Shown here: one piece after another, positions 45,464 through 56,399 of the stretch
Position numbering within the stretch: the first letter of the stretch is position 1
Layout of the letters: each line of letters starts with the position of its first letter
Source of the DNA: Symbiodinium natans
Taxonomy: Eukaryota; Sar; Dinophyceae; Suessiales; Symbiodiniaceae
Length of the DNA: 64,000 bases
Reading direction: 5' to 3'
Assembly (NCBI GenBank): GCA_905221605.1
Contig: CAJNDS010000206.1
Coordinates: 124,001 to 188,000, forward strand
The notes under the pieces: generated by a model
What the model saw: only the letters and a program-made list of their open reading frames with translations
What the model was told of the DNA's origin: nothing
The model's database searches: none
Position numbers and translations under genes: made by a program

Positions 45464-48400
45464 ATGGAAGAGTACCTGCAAAGCTACGAGCAGATGCTCC
45501 AAGAAGGCCCGCAACAGCATCGTTTGCAATCGGTTCTGCTAGATCTGCAGGCTGCAGGGTCTGCAACCCAACGTGACTTTCTTCAGGGTCGAAGTGGAAA
45601 GGTGTTAAAAGGTTGCCCTGACGTCAAGGTTTGCTCTTGAGACCTGGTTCTAGCCATTGCCATCCAGCAGAGAGTTGACATCAGCGTGCATAGCGGACTG
45701 AGGTAGAAGAACGCTGCATTTTCAGCGCGATGGCAGCCAAGTACGCTTTCAACAAGGGTTTCCAATCATGTGCCCAGGCGTTGCGCCGACAATGGGAGGA
45801 GGCGCCATGCTCGACCAGGCGTGGGACAGCCAGCAAGCACTGCTGGTTAAGTTGGGTTGGGGGGGGGGGGGTGATGTCTTTTCGGGCGGTGTTGTCCGAT
45901 TTGACATTTTAAGATGCCGTGAACGGCAGTTCTTGTCAGACCAAGCCATGCCAAGGGCTGGCGTTTATGGGCCATGTTGAGTGCAAGAGTACAAGTTGAT
46001 GCTCGCATCGCTTCCTGTTCGGCTAGCGGATACTGATACCAAAGTGTCGTCGCTTTCCGTGCGTGCACAGGTAGATCCTGAAGGTGGCATCACCACTCGC
46101 CCCGAAGCTGGGTTTGCCGTGGCCCTGGCATCGAGGGACAAGAGAGGCAGCAGGCCTACATCGCGGAGGACCCACAAATTCAGGGTCTCGAGCCGAAATT
46201 GTCGGAGCAAGCGTGCTGGCACCACATCGGTTCAAGAGCTCGAGCAAGTTGGCCTGGCCGAGTAAGCTCCGCCTCCATACCCTGAACAAGTCCTGAACCC
46301 TCCTCGAGGCCGGCAGGCATTCGGGAATCAAGCCTGGCAAGAGTGAGTACCTGAATACTGGGTAGGCCCTTAGGGTACTTAACAGTTTCCCTTAGGATTG
46401 GATTTACGAGGATCATGTGTCGGAATGTAATGGAAGATGTTTCAGAGGGTCTACAGGGCCAATCTAGAATATCTCAGGGCCTCAGGGTTTTTGTGGGCAC
46501 GGGAAGGTCGTGAAGACGAACGACACCGGCGCGGGCACCAAGATCTTCATCAACGTCGTGTCGAGCCCTCATATTGAGGCAGGGTGGCATGGTGGCCGAG
46601 GGTGGTTGAAGTATGAAGCATGACTCCGCACCTTCACAGTGATCCCTGTGCAGGAGCCGCACATGAAGAGTTACGTTGAGCTGGAGGGGGAGCAGGGCTG
46701 CCGCGTGCCCCTCTCCATTGGTACACCTGTAGAGGCGGCATAGGGAAGGGGTGATGGGATTGTGATTGAGACATCCGCCCACTCACGCTCCGCTATGTTT
46801 TATTTCTGAGTCGAGACTTGTAGCCTTGCAATCAGTCCATCATCAGGCCATCCATCCACGCCTATTCGATCCGTTCATGTTTACATAGTGCATTAGCACT
46901 GCAAGGCTCAAGGCTTAAGACTGAGCGCACCACTGCAGGACTTCGACAAGAAAGGCGAGCCCTGCGTCACATATGACGTGGTGGCAAATCCGAAGGCCTT
47001 GGGTTGATTTTTAGCAAGAATGCCTTGCGAGAGAGAGAGAGAGAGCTGCTGTCATCTGCCCAGGGCAGCAAGGGTTTTTGATGAGTATGAACTATAACCG
47101 AACTCGAGCATGGCTGGTCGTCTCACGCATCGGGACAAAGATGCTAGCCTCCCCGAACTCCGAACAAAGGGGGAAACACGAGGTACGGGTTGTCACTATC
47201 TCCATAGTTGGGGGAATCACTGCAATGGTTGATGTCGTTTCTTGGACGCTGGAGTGTCACCTGGACGGCGTGCCTGAAGAACAAGAAGAAGCTATTGTCA
47301 TCCTCGATTCCCGGGTAGTCAGGGTAGTCGAAGAACCGAGCATCAACAAGTTTGATGGTTTCCAGGCCTGTTTGCTATGATGAGCTCATCACAAGGATTT
47401 GGCACGCTCACCTTAGAGTCTTAGAGACAAAGTTGCGAGGTAGAGTGAAAAGAATGGTTGAGTGTTTCGGGCCCTCCATGGAGGCACTCATAAAGCAAGC
47501 CAGCGGGAGTCCGCGCCGCGTCAGGTCGTGGAGGAGTGCGCTGCAGAGCCGGCTTTCCGAGAACAGGCAGAGTGCGAAAGCCGTGTGGCAGAGAGTTCCG
47601 TGCTTACATGGCGTGGGAGCCTACTATGTGATCTGTTTGACTTGTGACTTGGATGTTGTCCGATTCTCCAGCTTTCTGAACGTTTGTATCAATGACATCA
47701 ATATACAGTGTAAGTTGTACAGATTCAAGGATGAGAGGCACACGAAAACGTTCAGGCAATCGTTAACCTGAAATGTGCAGAGCCTCCACAGAGCTGCACA
47801 TATTGAGAGTTTACCACTAAACTTTCACTAACGGTCGGCGACTCGAGCCATAGAAACTCCCACAGTTCCTGAAATGTGTTCGTGGCTTCTGCACAGGTGG
47901 TGCAACTCTGCCTCGCTGCGGTGTCTCAAAAGTACAAGCTGCAGCGGCTTGGCTAGCAGATTGCGCGTGGCCCCGTTGGAACTCCTTGCATAGAGGCTCG
48001 CACCCCAAACTGCTGCAGCCATTGTGCATTGCCAACACATGCATCCTCGTTGCTCCAGTCCCTGAGCTGGCAGGAACTGCTGGCAACCTAATTAAAAGTG
48101 CGAGTCTTCTAGTCTTCTAGATGCCGAGACATGAGCATGACCATTTGACAACCCCCCCCAACCCGCCCAACTTGCTTGCGACGCTTGGATCTTGCCCACC
48201 ATCTTGCACCATCAGGCTTGATCAAAGGTTCAAGCTGCCAAAGATCAAGTACAAGGCCTCCCCCCCCCCTGCTTTCCGATTGGTACAGTGGCACTTCACT
48301 TGGCACAGCAACACGAAGAGTTCATCGTCCATCGTCACTGTCATCGTGGCTGTGTTAAATTGTACTCAAGTTAGAGACTCTAAGCTTGAGTGATGGGCCT

Positions 48401-49146
48401 CGGATGGTATGCAATGCAAACTACTGCATGCACACGAGATTCTAGGCCAATTTGATCCTGACGAGCTCTAACTTGTCAAGCCTCCGCACCACTCCTTAGG
48501 GTATAGGGTTTAGGGTTTAGGGATTAAAGCAGCCCACACCTTTGCCACGGACACTTGTCATGACAGTTCTGCGGCAGGGCACCACAGTGCAGCTGCAAAG
48601 AATTCGCGTGCAGCCCGGATTGACGTCTGGTCACGATGGCCCTAATGACTGTCATTGGGGCATGGGACGACTGGACATGGCTTAAGATGTGTAAACAGCG
48701 CACTCTTCACAACAAATGCGACCTTAGCAAATCGCAACAAAGCATGCATCGTGAAGCCCCCAGAACTCCTCCGGCTTCCCAGGGAAGAAAAAGGAGTCGC
48801 AGATCCAGGAGCGCTGCTCGAAGCTTGGCATGTCACCCCTCATTGGGAGTCCTCCTCCCCATGCCAGCCGCCAGCCGGCTCTGTATTGCAAATTCTAGAT
48901 GTGAACGGCCCTAATCTTGAGTAGACAAGCAGGATGCTGGAGCACATGCTGCCATGACCAGCCCAGTCGTTCGTATAGGGTTTGGGTTTGAGTGCAGATT
49001 GGTTCGCACCGCATGCAAGCATACAAGAGGGTTTAGACAACTGTCAGGAGATGCCGGAGAATACCTCGGCCCCACAACCTGGAACTAGTGCTCAGAGGCA
49101 TGCTGGCTTGCAAATTGAGGCAGAGACTAGTTCTTCCGCAGCAGAA
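45464..49146 (+). CDS. PIH1D1-like PIH1-domain protein, ten exons found
   Basis: PIH1D1 proteins bind HSP90/TEL2-type partners in the R2TP complex, which assembles snoRNPs and kinase complexes. Exons: 45464-45550, 46071-46106, 46486-46578, 46654-46734, 46939-46995, 47525-47566, 47897-47943, 48216-48255, 48578-48607 and 49048-49146. The first Met lies six bases after an AG. In order the protein shows MEEYLQSYEQMLQEG, ITTRPEGFCGHGKVVKT, TKIFINVVSSPHIE, GCRVPLSIGTPVE, DKKGEPCVTYDVVANPK, KYKLQLDQRFKLPKIKYK and VQLQRIR, then a Ser/Glu linker. These follow human PIH1D1 block by block. Eight of nine donors are GC; all acceptors AG|G; all phases agree (204 codons). The C-terminal CS-like part was not located past 49147. 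Exon nine's end is least certain. Confidence 0.9.
46107..46485. other. PIH1D1 intron 2
   Basis: Begins GCTGGG after GAA and ends CCTCAG. Open frames run through it on both strands but are not supported as coding. Confidence 0.6.
47078..47380 (+). other. Intronic open frame of unknown status
   Basis: A 100-codon frame lies wholly within the 529-bp intron between PIH1D1 exons C (ends 46995) and D (starts 47525). It contains VRVVTISIVGGITAMVDVV and EEQEEAIVILDSRVVRVVEE, more protein-like than chance. It could be a nested element remnant; no family recognised. Confidence 0.3.
48492..48525. repeat. Telomere-like patch in PIH1D1 intron
   Basis: CTTAGGGTATAGGGTTTAGGGTTTAGGG units between the exons ending 48255 and starting 48578. 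Confidence 0.9.
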
Positions 49147-50107
49147 GTGTGAGTTGTGGAAAGCGGCCTGATCTGGAGCTTTCCAAGAGGCTTTCATTGG
49201 AATGACTGTTCTCGGCAGCGCTGCAAGCCATGTCCCCTTTGTAAACCCTGCACATGCTTCAGCACCACGGGGTCCCCGGGTACCCTCCCGCCCCCCCCCC
49301 GGTGTGAAGTTAAGTCTGGCCCTAAAGCCCCCCTTTAAAGGACAGAAGCCAACCGAAGCTCCAAAAACCCCAGAAATCCAGACAGGCGCGCCAGTGGCGA
49401 GCCTGGTCTCCCGGCAGCCCGCTCAGGCAGCCCATCTTTTGGTGCAACTTCAGTCAGGCTGTGAAGGGCTGAGATCTCAAGCCTGTGGCGTAATGCGAAG
49501 CCTTCGGGTTCCAGGGTCCAGTGCTCTAGAATCAAGAAGTGTGTATGGCTCGTGATGCCTTGCTGCCTTTCAATTGCAAGCTGTGCCGGCTCTCGTACAG
49601 CGAAGTTGCGAAGAGAATGCATACATGCCCAGTTCCTACTCGACCGTTCCTCGAGTCCGGTCTCATGAGCCACGCTTGCATCAAACGCTCGAAGCAGCTT
49701 GCAGATGGCCCTCAGCCTCCAGACTTTTGCGTCTACTACGCGCTGCCCGACAGCTCACCACTGCAGGAGAGGTCGAATGTAAAAACCCAGCATCCCAGTC
49801 CTCGAATGCCACCCTGATGAAGGCGAAGCAGGGCATAGGAACAAGCATTCCTACTTGTGGTTCAGTGGGAATTGTGCCCACGTGCTCGCGGACGCAGGGT
49901 AGTTCAAGCTCGAACTGCTAAACAGGTAGACTTGTAAACCTTCAATGTAGAGAGGGACTGGCTTCGTTTCGGCTTCCTCGTAAGGGGACTTTCATTCCAG
50001 AACTCTCCCGATCTGTTTTCATTTTCGCAGGGAACTTGTACAATCTGAATAGATTGAAATGCTCTCCATGATCGGGGGAGGTGAGACTCTCTGTGCCTTT
50101 CTGGAAG
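49147..50107. other. Spacer or PIH1D1 3' region
   Basis: C10 near 49290 and several open frames. One (49539-49817) has a CKLC...HTC arrangement reminiscent of a zinc-binding knuckle, without other support. Confidence 0.35.
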
Positions 50108-51161
50108 GACATCTTCGATCGAGACTGGGGCTCGCCGCCCGATGACGTGGAGGAGGCAGCCAAGGCCACCCAGACACGAGCCCAGTGCCTGCAATTTCTA
50201 TGTACATCTACTGTATACGTTTTTGAGGGGGACCGTGCAGTGTGTTTGGGAACAGAGGATTGGAATCGATGTGGAGGGGACTGGTGAATCATGCGCGTCA
50301 GCCTCACACCACGCCTGGCTTGCAGCAAGAAAATCTCGAAATCTGGAAGAGTCTGTTTGTGAAGCTTGCGATGCCGAAAAGAGAACATTGCTGACTACAA
50401 TTCACGTGAGTCGCTCGATTTTTTTGTTGGAAAGCTATGGCAGGTCACGTACCTCTATGGCTTTGATTTGCCGTGCTATCGAGTCAACACCTTCCAGGCA
50501 GCGTCCATTCATGGCTTGCCAAGCAGGGACACAGCACGGCGGACCGTGCACATCCTCATTCCCGAAGCTATCCGAAGCTGGTGGTTCTTGTTGCTGTGAG
50601 CAGGCCGACGGGGTCGGAGGTAGCACACTGCAAGAGAGCCGCCGACAACTGCGACAGGAGAAGATTCGTGGCACCATGAAGAACCAGGCCAAATCCTGCT
50701 CATGTCCATGTGGTGACGATGGTGAAATAACGTAACGCAGCAGGCACCAGGGATGCGATCAGCCAAATGTCAGCTGCAGTAGAACCGAGAGGAGCATGCA
50801 GACAGTATTGCATGCCCCGCTGCATGGCAGAAGCCAACAGAAGGGCAACACAAAAGCAGAATACGCATCCAGCTTGTTTCCGTGCCATGCGTGAGGGCTT
50901 GCGATGTGTCCAAGAAAGGTTACGTGTGCAGAGGTGCACATGCCCGGATTGTACGAGAGCATGACCTTTGCGTTTGCGCGAGTTAGAGAGCACAGAAAGA
51001 AACTAACTGAGCGGATTCCTTTCATGAAGCAAACTGCAGAGCTGAAAAGAGCCGCAGCTTTTGCCGAGGCCGACCGGAAACGAGACGAGGAGGCCGAAGA
51101 AGGCGAAGTCGACGCCGTGGCTCGGGCCAAGAAGGCCGCCCAAGACACCGTATCACAACAG
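50108..51161 (+). CDS. Candidate exons of an unknown charged helical protein
   Basis: Three segments look coding: 50108 to about 50190 (GGAAG|G acceptor; DIFDRDWGSPPDDVEEAAKA and TRAQCLQF), about 50326-50393 (NLEIWKSLFVKLAMPKRE) and 50934-51161 (AG|G acceptor, CAG|GT donor, 76 codons in phase 0; MPGLYESMTFAFARVREHRK, LKRAAAFAEADRKRDEEAEE, VARAKKAAQD). The last is strongly charged and helical, likely coiled coil. Whether they belong to one gene or to the PIH1D1 3' end is not shown. The family is not recognised. Confidence 0.45.
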
Positions 51162-51185
51162 GTTAAATTGGGACAGAGTCACTTC

Positions 51186-51186
<1 letters not shown>

Positions 51187-51231
<45 letters not shown>

Positions 51232-51945
51232 ACGTAGACTAGTAGTAGACTAGTACAGTACTAGTAGTAGAAGAAGAAGAAGAAGAAGTAGTAGTAGTAG
51301 TAGTACTTGTAGTTGTAGTAGTAGGAGCAGCAAGCAGCAGTAGCAGCAGCAGTAGCAGTAGCAGTGGAGCAGTAGTAGCAGCAGTAGCAAGTAGCAGCAG
51401 GAGTAGGAGCAGGAGAATGAGGAGTAGTAGGAGTAGGAATAGGAGCCTTAAAGTCTGCTTGGCGGCTGGGAGCAGCATTAGGAGTAGGAGTAGCAGCACT
51501 CGTATTCATCATTTACTATCTAGTATGTATCCAGTATTTAGTAGTTGGTATTTGGTATTTGTATGTAGTATTTAGAAGTTTGTATTTAGTGTGAGTATCA
51601 GAATCTGTTTTAGTAGCACGTAGTAAGGGAGTAGAAAGTAGTGAGTAGTTGGGGGGTTAGGAATTAGTAGTTGGTAGTTGGCAGGAGCGGCAGTGGCAGC
51701 AGTAGCGGCAGCAGCAGAACAGCAGCGAGTAGGAGTAGTAGGAGTAGTAGCAATAGTCGTAGTAGGAAGTAGTAGCAGGATGTAGCAGTAGGATGTAGTA
51801 GTAGGAAGAAAATTAGTAGTAGGAAGTAGTAGTAGGAAGTGGTAGGAGGAAGAAGAAGAAGAAGTAGTAGTAGGAGTAGGAGTAGGAGTAGCAGTAGCAG
51901 TAGTAGCAGTAGCAGTAGCAGTAGCAGTAGCCGTAGTAGCAAGAA
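51187..51945. repeat. Degenerate trinucleotide array (GTA/GAA/GCA)
   Basis: Pure GTA for about 45 bp at 51187-51232, then GAA, GCA, GTA and GGA mixtures with period 3 to about 51520, a GTATTTA-like stretch to about 51600, and again GTA/GCA-rich sequence from 51660 to 51945. Open frames across it are repeat artefacts. Confidence 0.9.
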
Positions 51946-52600
51946 TTTGAACTTGCCGATGCCCTTTGTCGCAACCGGCAAAGAAATCAAAAACCAGACT
52001 GGCCGTGATCGAATGGTTTTCAGACTTACGTGTTGTTTGTTTTGGTATGTTTTGGTGTTTCAAGTTCGGCAGATCAGACGGCATCTGTCCTTGAACTTGA
52101 CACTGTCAACGTTGTCGCTGCACAAGGGCAGCCCAGGGAACCGTCTTGTAGCTGCCAACGTGGCAGGCGACCAGCGAGATGCTGGCATCCAGGACAGGAA
52201 GAACTTTCGACCCAGAGTCCAAGCTTTGAGTTCGCCGTCCACCCAAAAGTACCAGTTCTCCTTAAAGCAAAAGTCTCCATCGAGTCAGGACTTGCTGTGT
52301 CCACGTGCGCCTGCCGGACTTGGATCCCCACGTCCCATCGTTGAAGCAGTTTTCCTTGGAGGCCACTCTACTCCAGCGATTCTTTTGCTGCCCTTGGACT
52401 TCACGTTCCACTCAAGAGTAGGATTGGGTAGGATGGGTTTTCGGAACAGGTTTGCAGAATAGGGGTTGACCAGGGCTAATGCTCCTGGGAGGTCAGCGAC
52501 GAGTGCCTCAGGCCGGCTGCTGTAGCTGTCGTGCTTCGGAGCCATGTCGGAAGTCTGTGGTCGTCTGGTTTAGGGTCTTTAAAGGACCGCAAGGCGCGAC
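51946..52600. other. Undecided, possible exons
   Basis: Frames such as MPFVATGKEIKNQTGRDRM (about 51958) and SFEFAVHPKVPVLLKAKVS (about 52225) look weakly coding but shift relative to each other, and splice sites could not be fixed. Confidence 0.3.
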
Positions 52601-52774
52601 ATGCCGAGTTCCAAGCCCACCCGGCGTTTGCAGGGTGAGCTTCCCGATGCTGCCTCGCTCGACGAAGTGCGCCTACGGAAACATCACCTTTTGGTGGCCC
52701 TCGCCCCAGTGACGAGCGTAACAGACTTGCGCACCTGCTTTGGTCCCAAGCGGCGTGCGACGGCCGAATCCTGA
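52601..52774 (+). CDS. Small ORF or exon, unknown
   Basis: From ATG at 52601 a 57-codon frame reads MPSSKPTRRLQGELPDAASL, then EVRLRKHHLLVALAPVTSV, and ends ATAES before TGA. Its composition is more protein-like than the overlapping reverse frame. No family recognised; it could be one exon read past a donor. Confidence 0.35.
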   Translation: MPSSKPTRRLQGELPDAASLDEVRLRKHHLLVALAPVTSVTDLRTCFGPKRRATAES

Positions 52775-55535
52775 AGGCCCCAACCAAAGGAGGGGCCCCA
52801 TCAGTCCAGAAATGTGCAGAGAGCCCAATGATCATTTGCATGGGGCTTCGTGCAGTACACCCTCCACAGCCTTTAGCCCAAAATTGTTCTGAAACTCTGC
52901 AAGCGACTTGTGCTGCGCAAGGCCGCAGCACTTCAACTCCGCGGAAGCCAATGCTGACTGGGATCCCAAGGAGCCGAAGAAGTTTCCTTCAAAAAACTCA
53001 ATAGCGAAAAGTTGCCAGTTTCGATCCCGGCTCGGATGCAGTTTCGGGCCTGGAGGGCTTGTCGGCTCAACTTCGGGAATGTTGAGGGCCTAGATGCTTC
53101 GAAGCTTGGAGGGTTAGGGAGGAGGACCTCAAGGTCTCATCATCGGGCATTTGTCGCAAGACATTATGCTGATGTATGTGTACGTTCTGGTATATTGGCA
53201 CATATGAACACATACTTTGTTATTGGCCGATGGCTCCGCAGTTCTGTGCGGCTTACATCAAGTTTTTGTAACCTTTTGTCGCAGAATTCCCCATACGGCC
53301 AGAGCGCGGGGCCCGCTCCCGAATTAGACAGGCGAAGACCTTCAAAGACATGAGAGTTAGGGCTGTGGCCTCCGACCAGGCCGATCTGCTCATCGCTGCC
53401 GCCTGAGTCATGCGGGCCAGCATCGATGAGTCTCCAAAATGAACATTGCCCGACGTATCCGGATTCGAGTGCAGCTTTACGAGCAGAAGGGTTTGGCCAG
53501 CTTAGGCTTTGCACTGACCCCATTGGATGTCACACTTCAGCGCAGCCCGCTGTCGTAGTTTTGTGGCGGTGTTAGCAGCCTGTGGTGTCAACCGGGCATT
53601 CCCTCCCAGGCCCTTCCAGATCCCACCACTGTGCCACAGACTGTGCCGAGGTGTCGCTGCCGGCAGAGATGCCATCGCTCCAAGAGGCCCGGCAAATATG
53701 TTTCTATGTCATCAGTTGAACCAGTGATGAGCGACCCTGGCAAACGAATGCGGTTGCCGAGTTAGCCTCTGCTAACCGTGTCACGCGGAACCACCACAAA
53801 GCACCGTCGTTAGTTCTAGGATCAACCACATCGCTTTGTTCAAATGCTGAAACTAGTCCATTGACTTCCACCGCCGGACATTGGCACAGCTCCTAGACAA
53901 GTAGAGACACAGGTCCTGAGGTTACATGTCCAGGAACACAAGTACGGGGCGCCAACTCCAGATTCTGAATTTCATCCTTTGACATGGGATCTTAGGTTTG
54001 TATTGGGGTGTGACCATTCAACCCTGATGCCCGCCCAGCTGCGGCAAATCACACCACCTCCAGTACCAGCCAGACTTACACTGAGGGTGTTGTTTTTGTT
54101 TTTGATATTCCGTTGTCTTGCGGGTGGAGTTTATGCAACATGTTTGAAAATCACGTAAGAGATTCAATTCAACAGTCTGGTTTGCCTTTCTTTTTCAAGC
54201 CTTTAAGCTTCGCACGTAACACGATTAGGGGCTGCTGGCTTTGTGTCGTCACTCGCACAAGGTGGCTTTCTATTGCCTTAGGAGGGGATGTCTTGCGAGC
54301 ATGTCAGTAGCTCACGTGTGCCCGAAGTGACAGAGCTCATCTTGTGCACAGGAAGGATGTTCTCTTTGAAAGGCCGTAAGGTTCTACTGTGCGTCGAGGC
54401 GGAGACTCAGCATCCAGCTGCTCTGATTGTGCAGGTCGCGAGTGCCTCCGAGCCAGTGGCACTCGACACAGTCTCGTGAGTCCCAAAGCTGTGGGCTGTC
54501 AGTCTGCATCTTGTTCCTCAAGCTTTCGCCGGACCGCGTCAATGTTTCGCAGTGGGCCGCTCCACTTGCGTAGACGGATGGGCGATGACTGGCAGCACCC
54601 TGGACAAAAGCGTGCTCTGCTCGTTCTGCACATCACCCAGAGGCGTGTCTAGTGTCTACCCTCAATGCTCTCCCGAGCCACCGTTTGTTTGCAAAGGAGT
54701 TGGCACTGCCATGAGACACTGCATGACACTGCAAGGACGTACCCGCCAAGCTTCCGTTGATGTTGCTTCTTCTCGTGCCCTGTGCTTGTCGTGGCTCCAG
54801 CTCGGCCCTGCGCGACTGCAGCCGCAGGCAGCCATGCAGTGCCAGCCTCAGATCCTCGGAACATGGAATACGAAGTTGGAGAAGTTTGGGGATACAGCGG
54901 CTTCGTGTCGGCATGGAGGGCTCGAATGCTGTCTAATTTGTTTGATTTTTCTGGCCGCTTTGGGCTTGCCTGTTCCCAGCTGCTGACGCTTGTAACAAGA
55001 CTTTGTCTGGGATGCCAACATATCATGTCACCCATGTTCCCACGTGGCAGTTAGCATTGCTACTCGCCGAGTTTGTTCTCCAATCCTGGCTGATTTGTTA
55101 TTCAGGATTATGTGTCCGCTCGTGATGAACGTCCCTAGAGAGAGGTTATGTGAAGTGGTGGCCCCCTATTTCAGGACTTATTCCAATGGGCCGTTAACCT
55201 AACCCTGAGATCACATGCTAATACTAATACTAATAACCGTGTGTAAGCTCAGAATTCGGCCTGCTAGACCTATGAACGGGTGAGTCTTAGTTAGTATTAG
55301 ATGATGCGCTACGGCAATTGAACTAAAGATGTATGACGGTTCAACCGTGCATTGGGCGCCACAGACGATTTTTACCTGCCCTCGTTTGTCACACCAGGCA
55401 GAGGTTTGATAAGATTTGATGGGTCGCAAGGGACCGATCTAGGCAGAGTTTCTAGGAGAATTCGTTACAAGCAAACCTTGTACCAGCCGCCATCGCAGAA
55501 CTCCAAAATGCAGTACCACGTGAGAATGTCAGAAG
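52775..55535. other. No resolved gene
   Basis: Scattered coding-like strings (for example EVTELILCTGRMFSLKGRK near 54312) but no chain of exons could be built. A (TAC)TAATAC patch lies near 55219. Confidence 0.4.
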
Positions 55536-56399
55536 GCTTCGCTACTATCTCAACGAGAATGGGAAGAGGGCCTGGGCGTCAGCATGGCTGTATTCGAAGA
55601 CAGATGGCTGTACACCACGAGAAGTGAGCTTCGAAAGAAGTGGCACGATGTGCTCCCCCTGCACAACGCCCCCCCTCACGAAGACGCGTGCTTCTTGCAC
55701 CCGTGGTTGTATCCCCAGGTCTACACCCTCGAGAGCGTCGTGAAAGTGGAGGGTGAGGCTGCAAGTGGGAAGAAAGTGCAGTCCATCAGAGATGGCATGA
55801 GCCGCAGCACTGTGTGAACACAATTATTCATCCTTATCATCCTTGCTCTTGGAGCTTCTAAACATAGCCTAGGACCTAACGAAGCATGTCATCTTGACAA
55901 CTGCCTCATAGGAGGAGGAGAAGCCGACTTTCTCTGCCCACCCAGCAAGGCAGGCAGCGCATGACACTCTTGGTTTGCTGCAGCAGCAGTGCACACTGGG
56001 TACACTTGCGTACATGCTCTGCTAAGCCTCCCACCTGCACTTGTTCATGTCGCTACAGAGCTGGCGAGTTTAGGTTCTCTCCGGACGACAAGTACTCAGA
56101 GCACAGGATCAAGTCACGAGCTCAGAGCCTGCCTTGAAGGGAGTTGGGGGCATACTCTAGGGCCTATAGGGATCTTCCTGGCTTGGAAAGCCTAGCTTCG
56201 AATCATTTCCTTTAAGAATCCTTTGAAAGTAATTACACGTCACAAATGCCCAACGCACTACAGTAGTTTCACTTATATTTTACGTGCTTGTGCCCCGTGA
56301 TCCATGCGAAGGTGCAAGAAGCGGTTCGGCGTCCTCAGGACACAGGAACGGAACTCAGAGTGTTTTTGCTGGTCAACAGTTTCGCGGGTCAGTATTTGA
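55536..56399 (+). CDS. NOP10, H/ACA snoRNP subunit, five exons
   Basis: NOP10 is a small core protein of H/ACA snoRNPs, which guide rRNA pseudouridylation in the nucleolus, and binds the pseudouridine synthase dyskerin/CBF5. Exons: 55536-55569 (LRYYLNENGKR), 55719 to about 55745 (VYTLES...), 55912-55949 (KPTFSAHPA), 56074-56112 (FSPDDKYSEHRI) and 56312-56399 (CKKRFGVLRTQE..., TGA). Joined, these give the family's landmarks in order: YYLN-GKRVYTL, SAHPARFSPDDKYS and KKRFGVLxTQ. Introns 1 and 3 have GC donors and the last GT; acceptors are AG|G, and the R of HPARF is rebuilt from AG plus G. The usual protein is about 64 aa. The initiator Met exon is not found, the exon 2 end is ambiguous, and the C-terminal tail is longer than usual, so the last intron or stop may be misplaced. 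Confidence 0.9.

Noticed and set aside
49817-49835. CTGATGA followed by GAAG as a hammerhead ribozyme core
   Set aside because: The required GAAA is missing here and at the other CTGATGA sites I checked by eye.
54288-54479. ELILCTGR string recalling 2-oxoglutarate dehydrogenase
   Set aside because: The following residues do not continue the family pattern.
55584-55817. 77-codon frame starting MAVFEDRWLY
   Set aside because: It overlaps NOP10 intron 1 and exon 2; NOP10 motifs give a better account of the splice sites.
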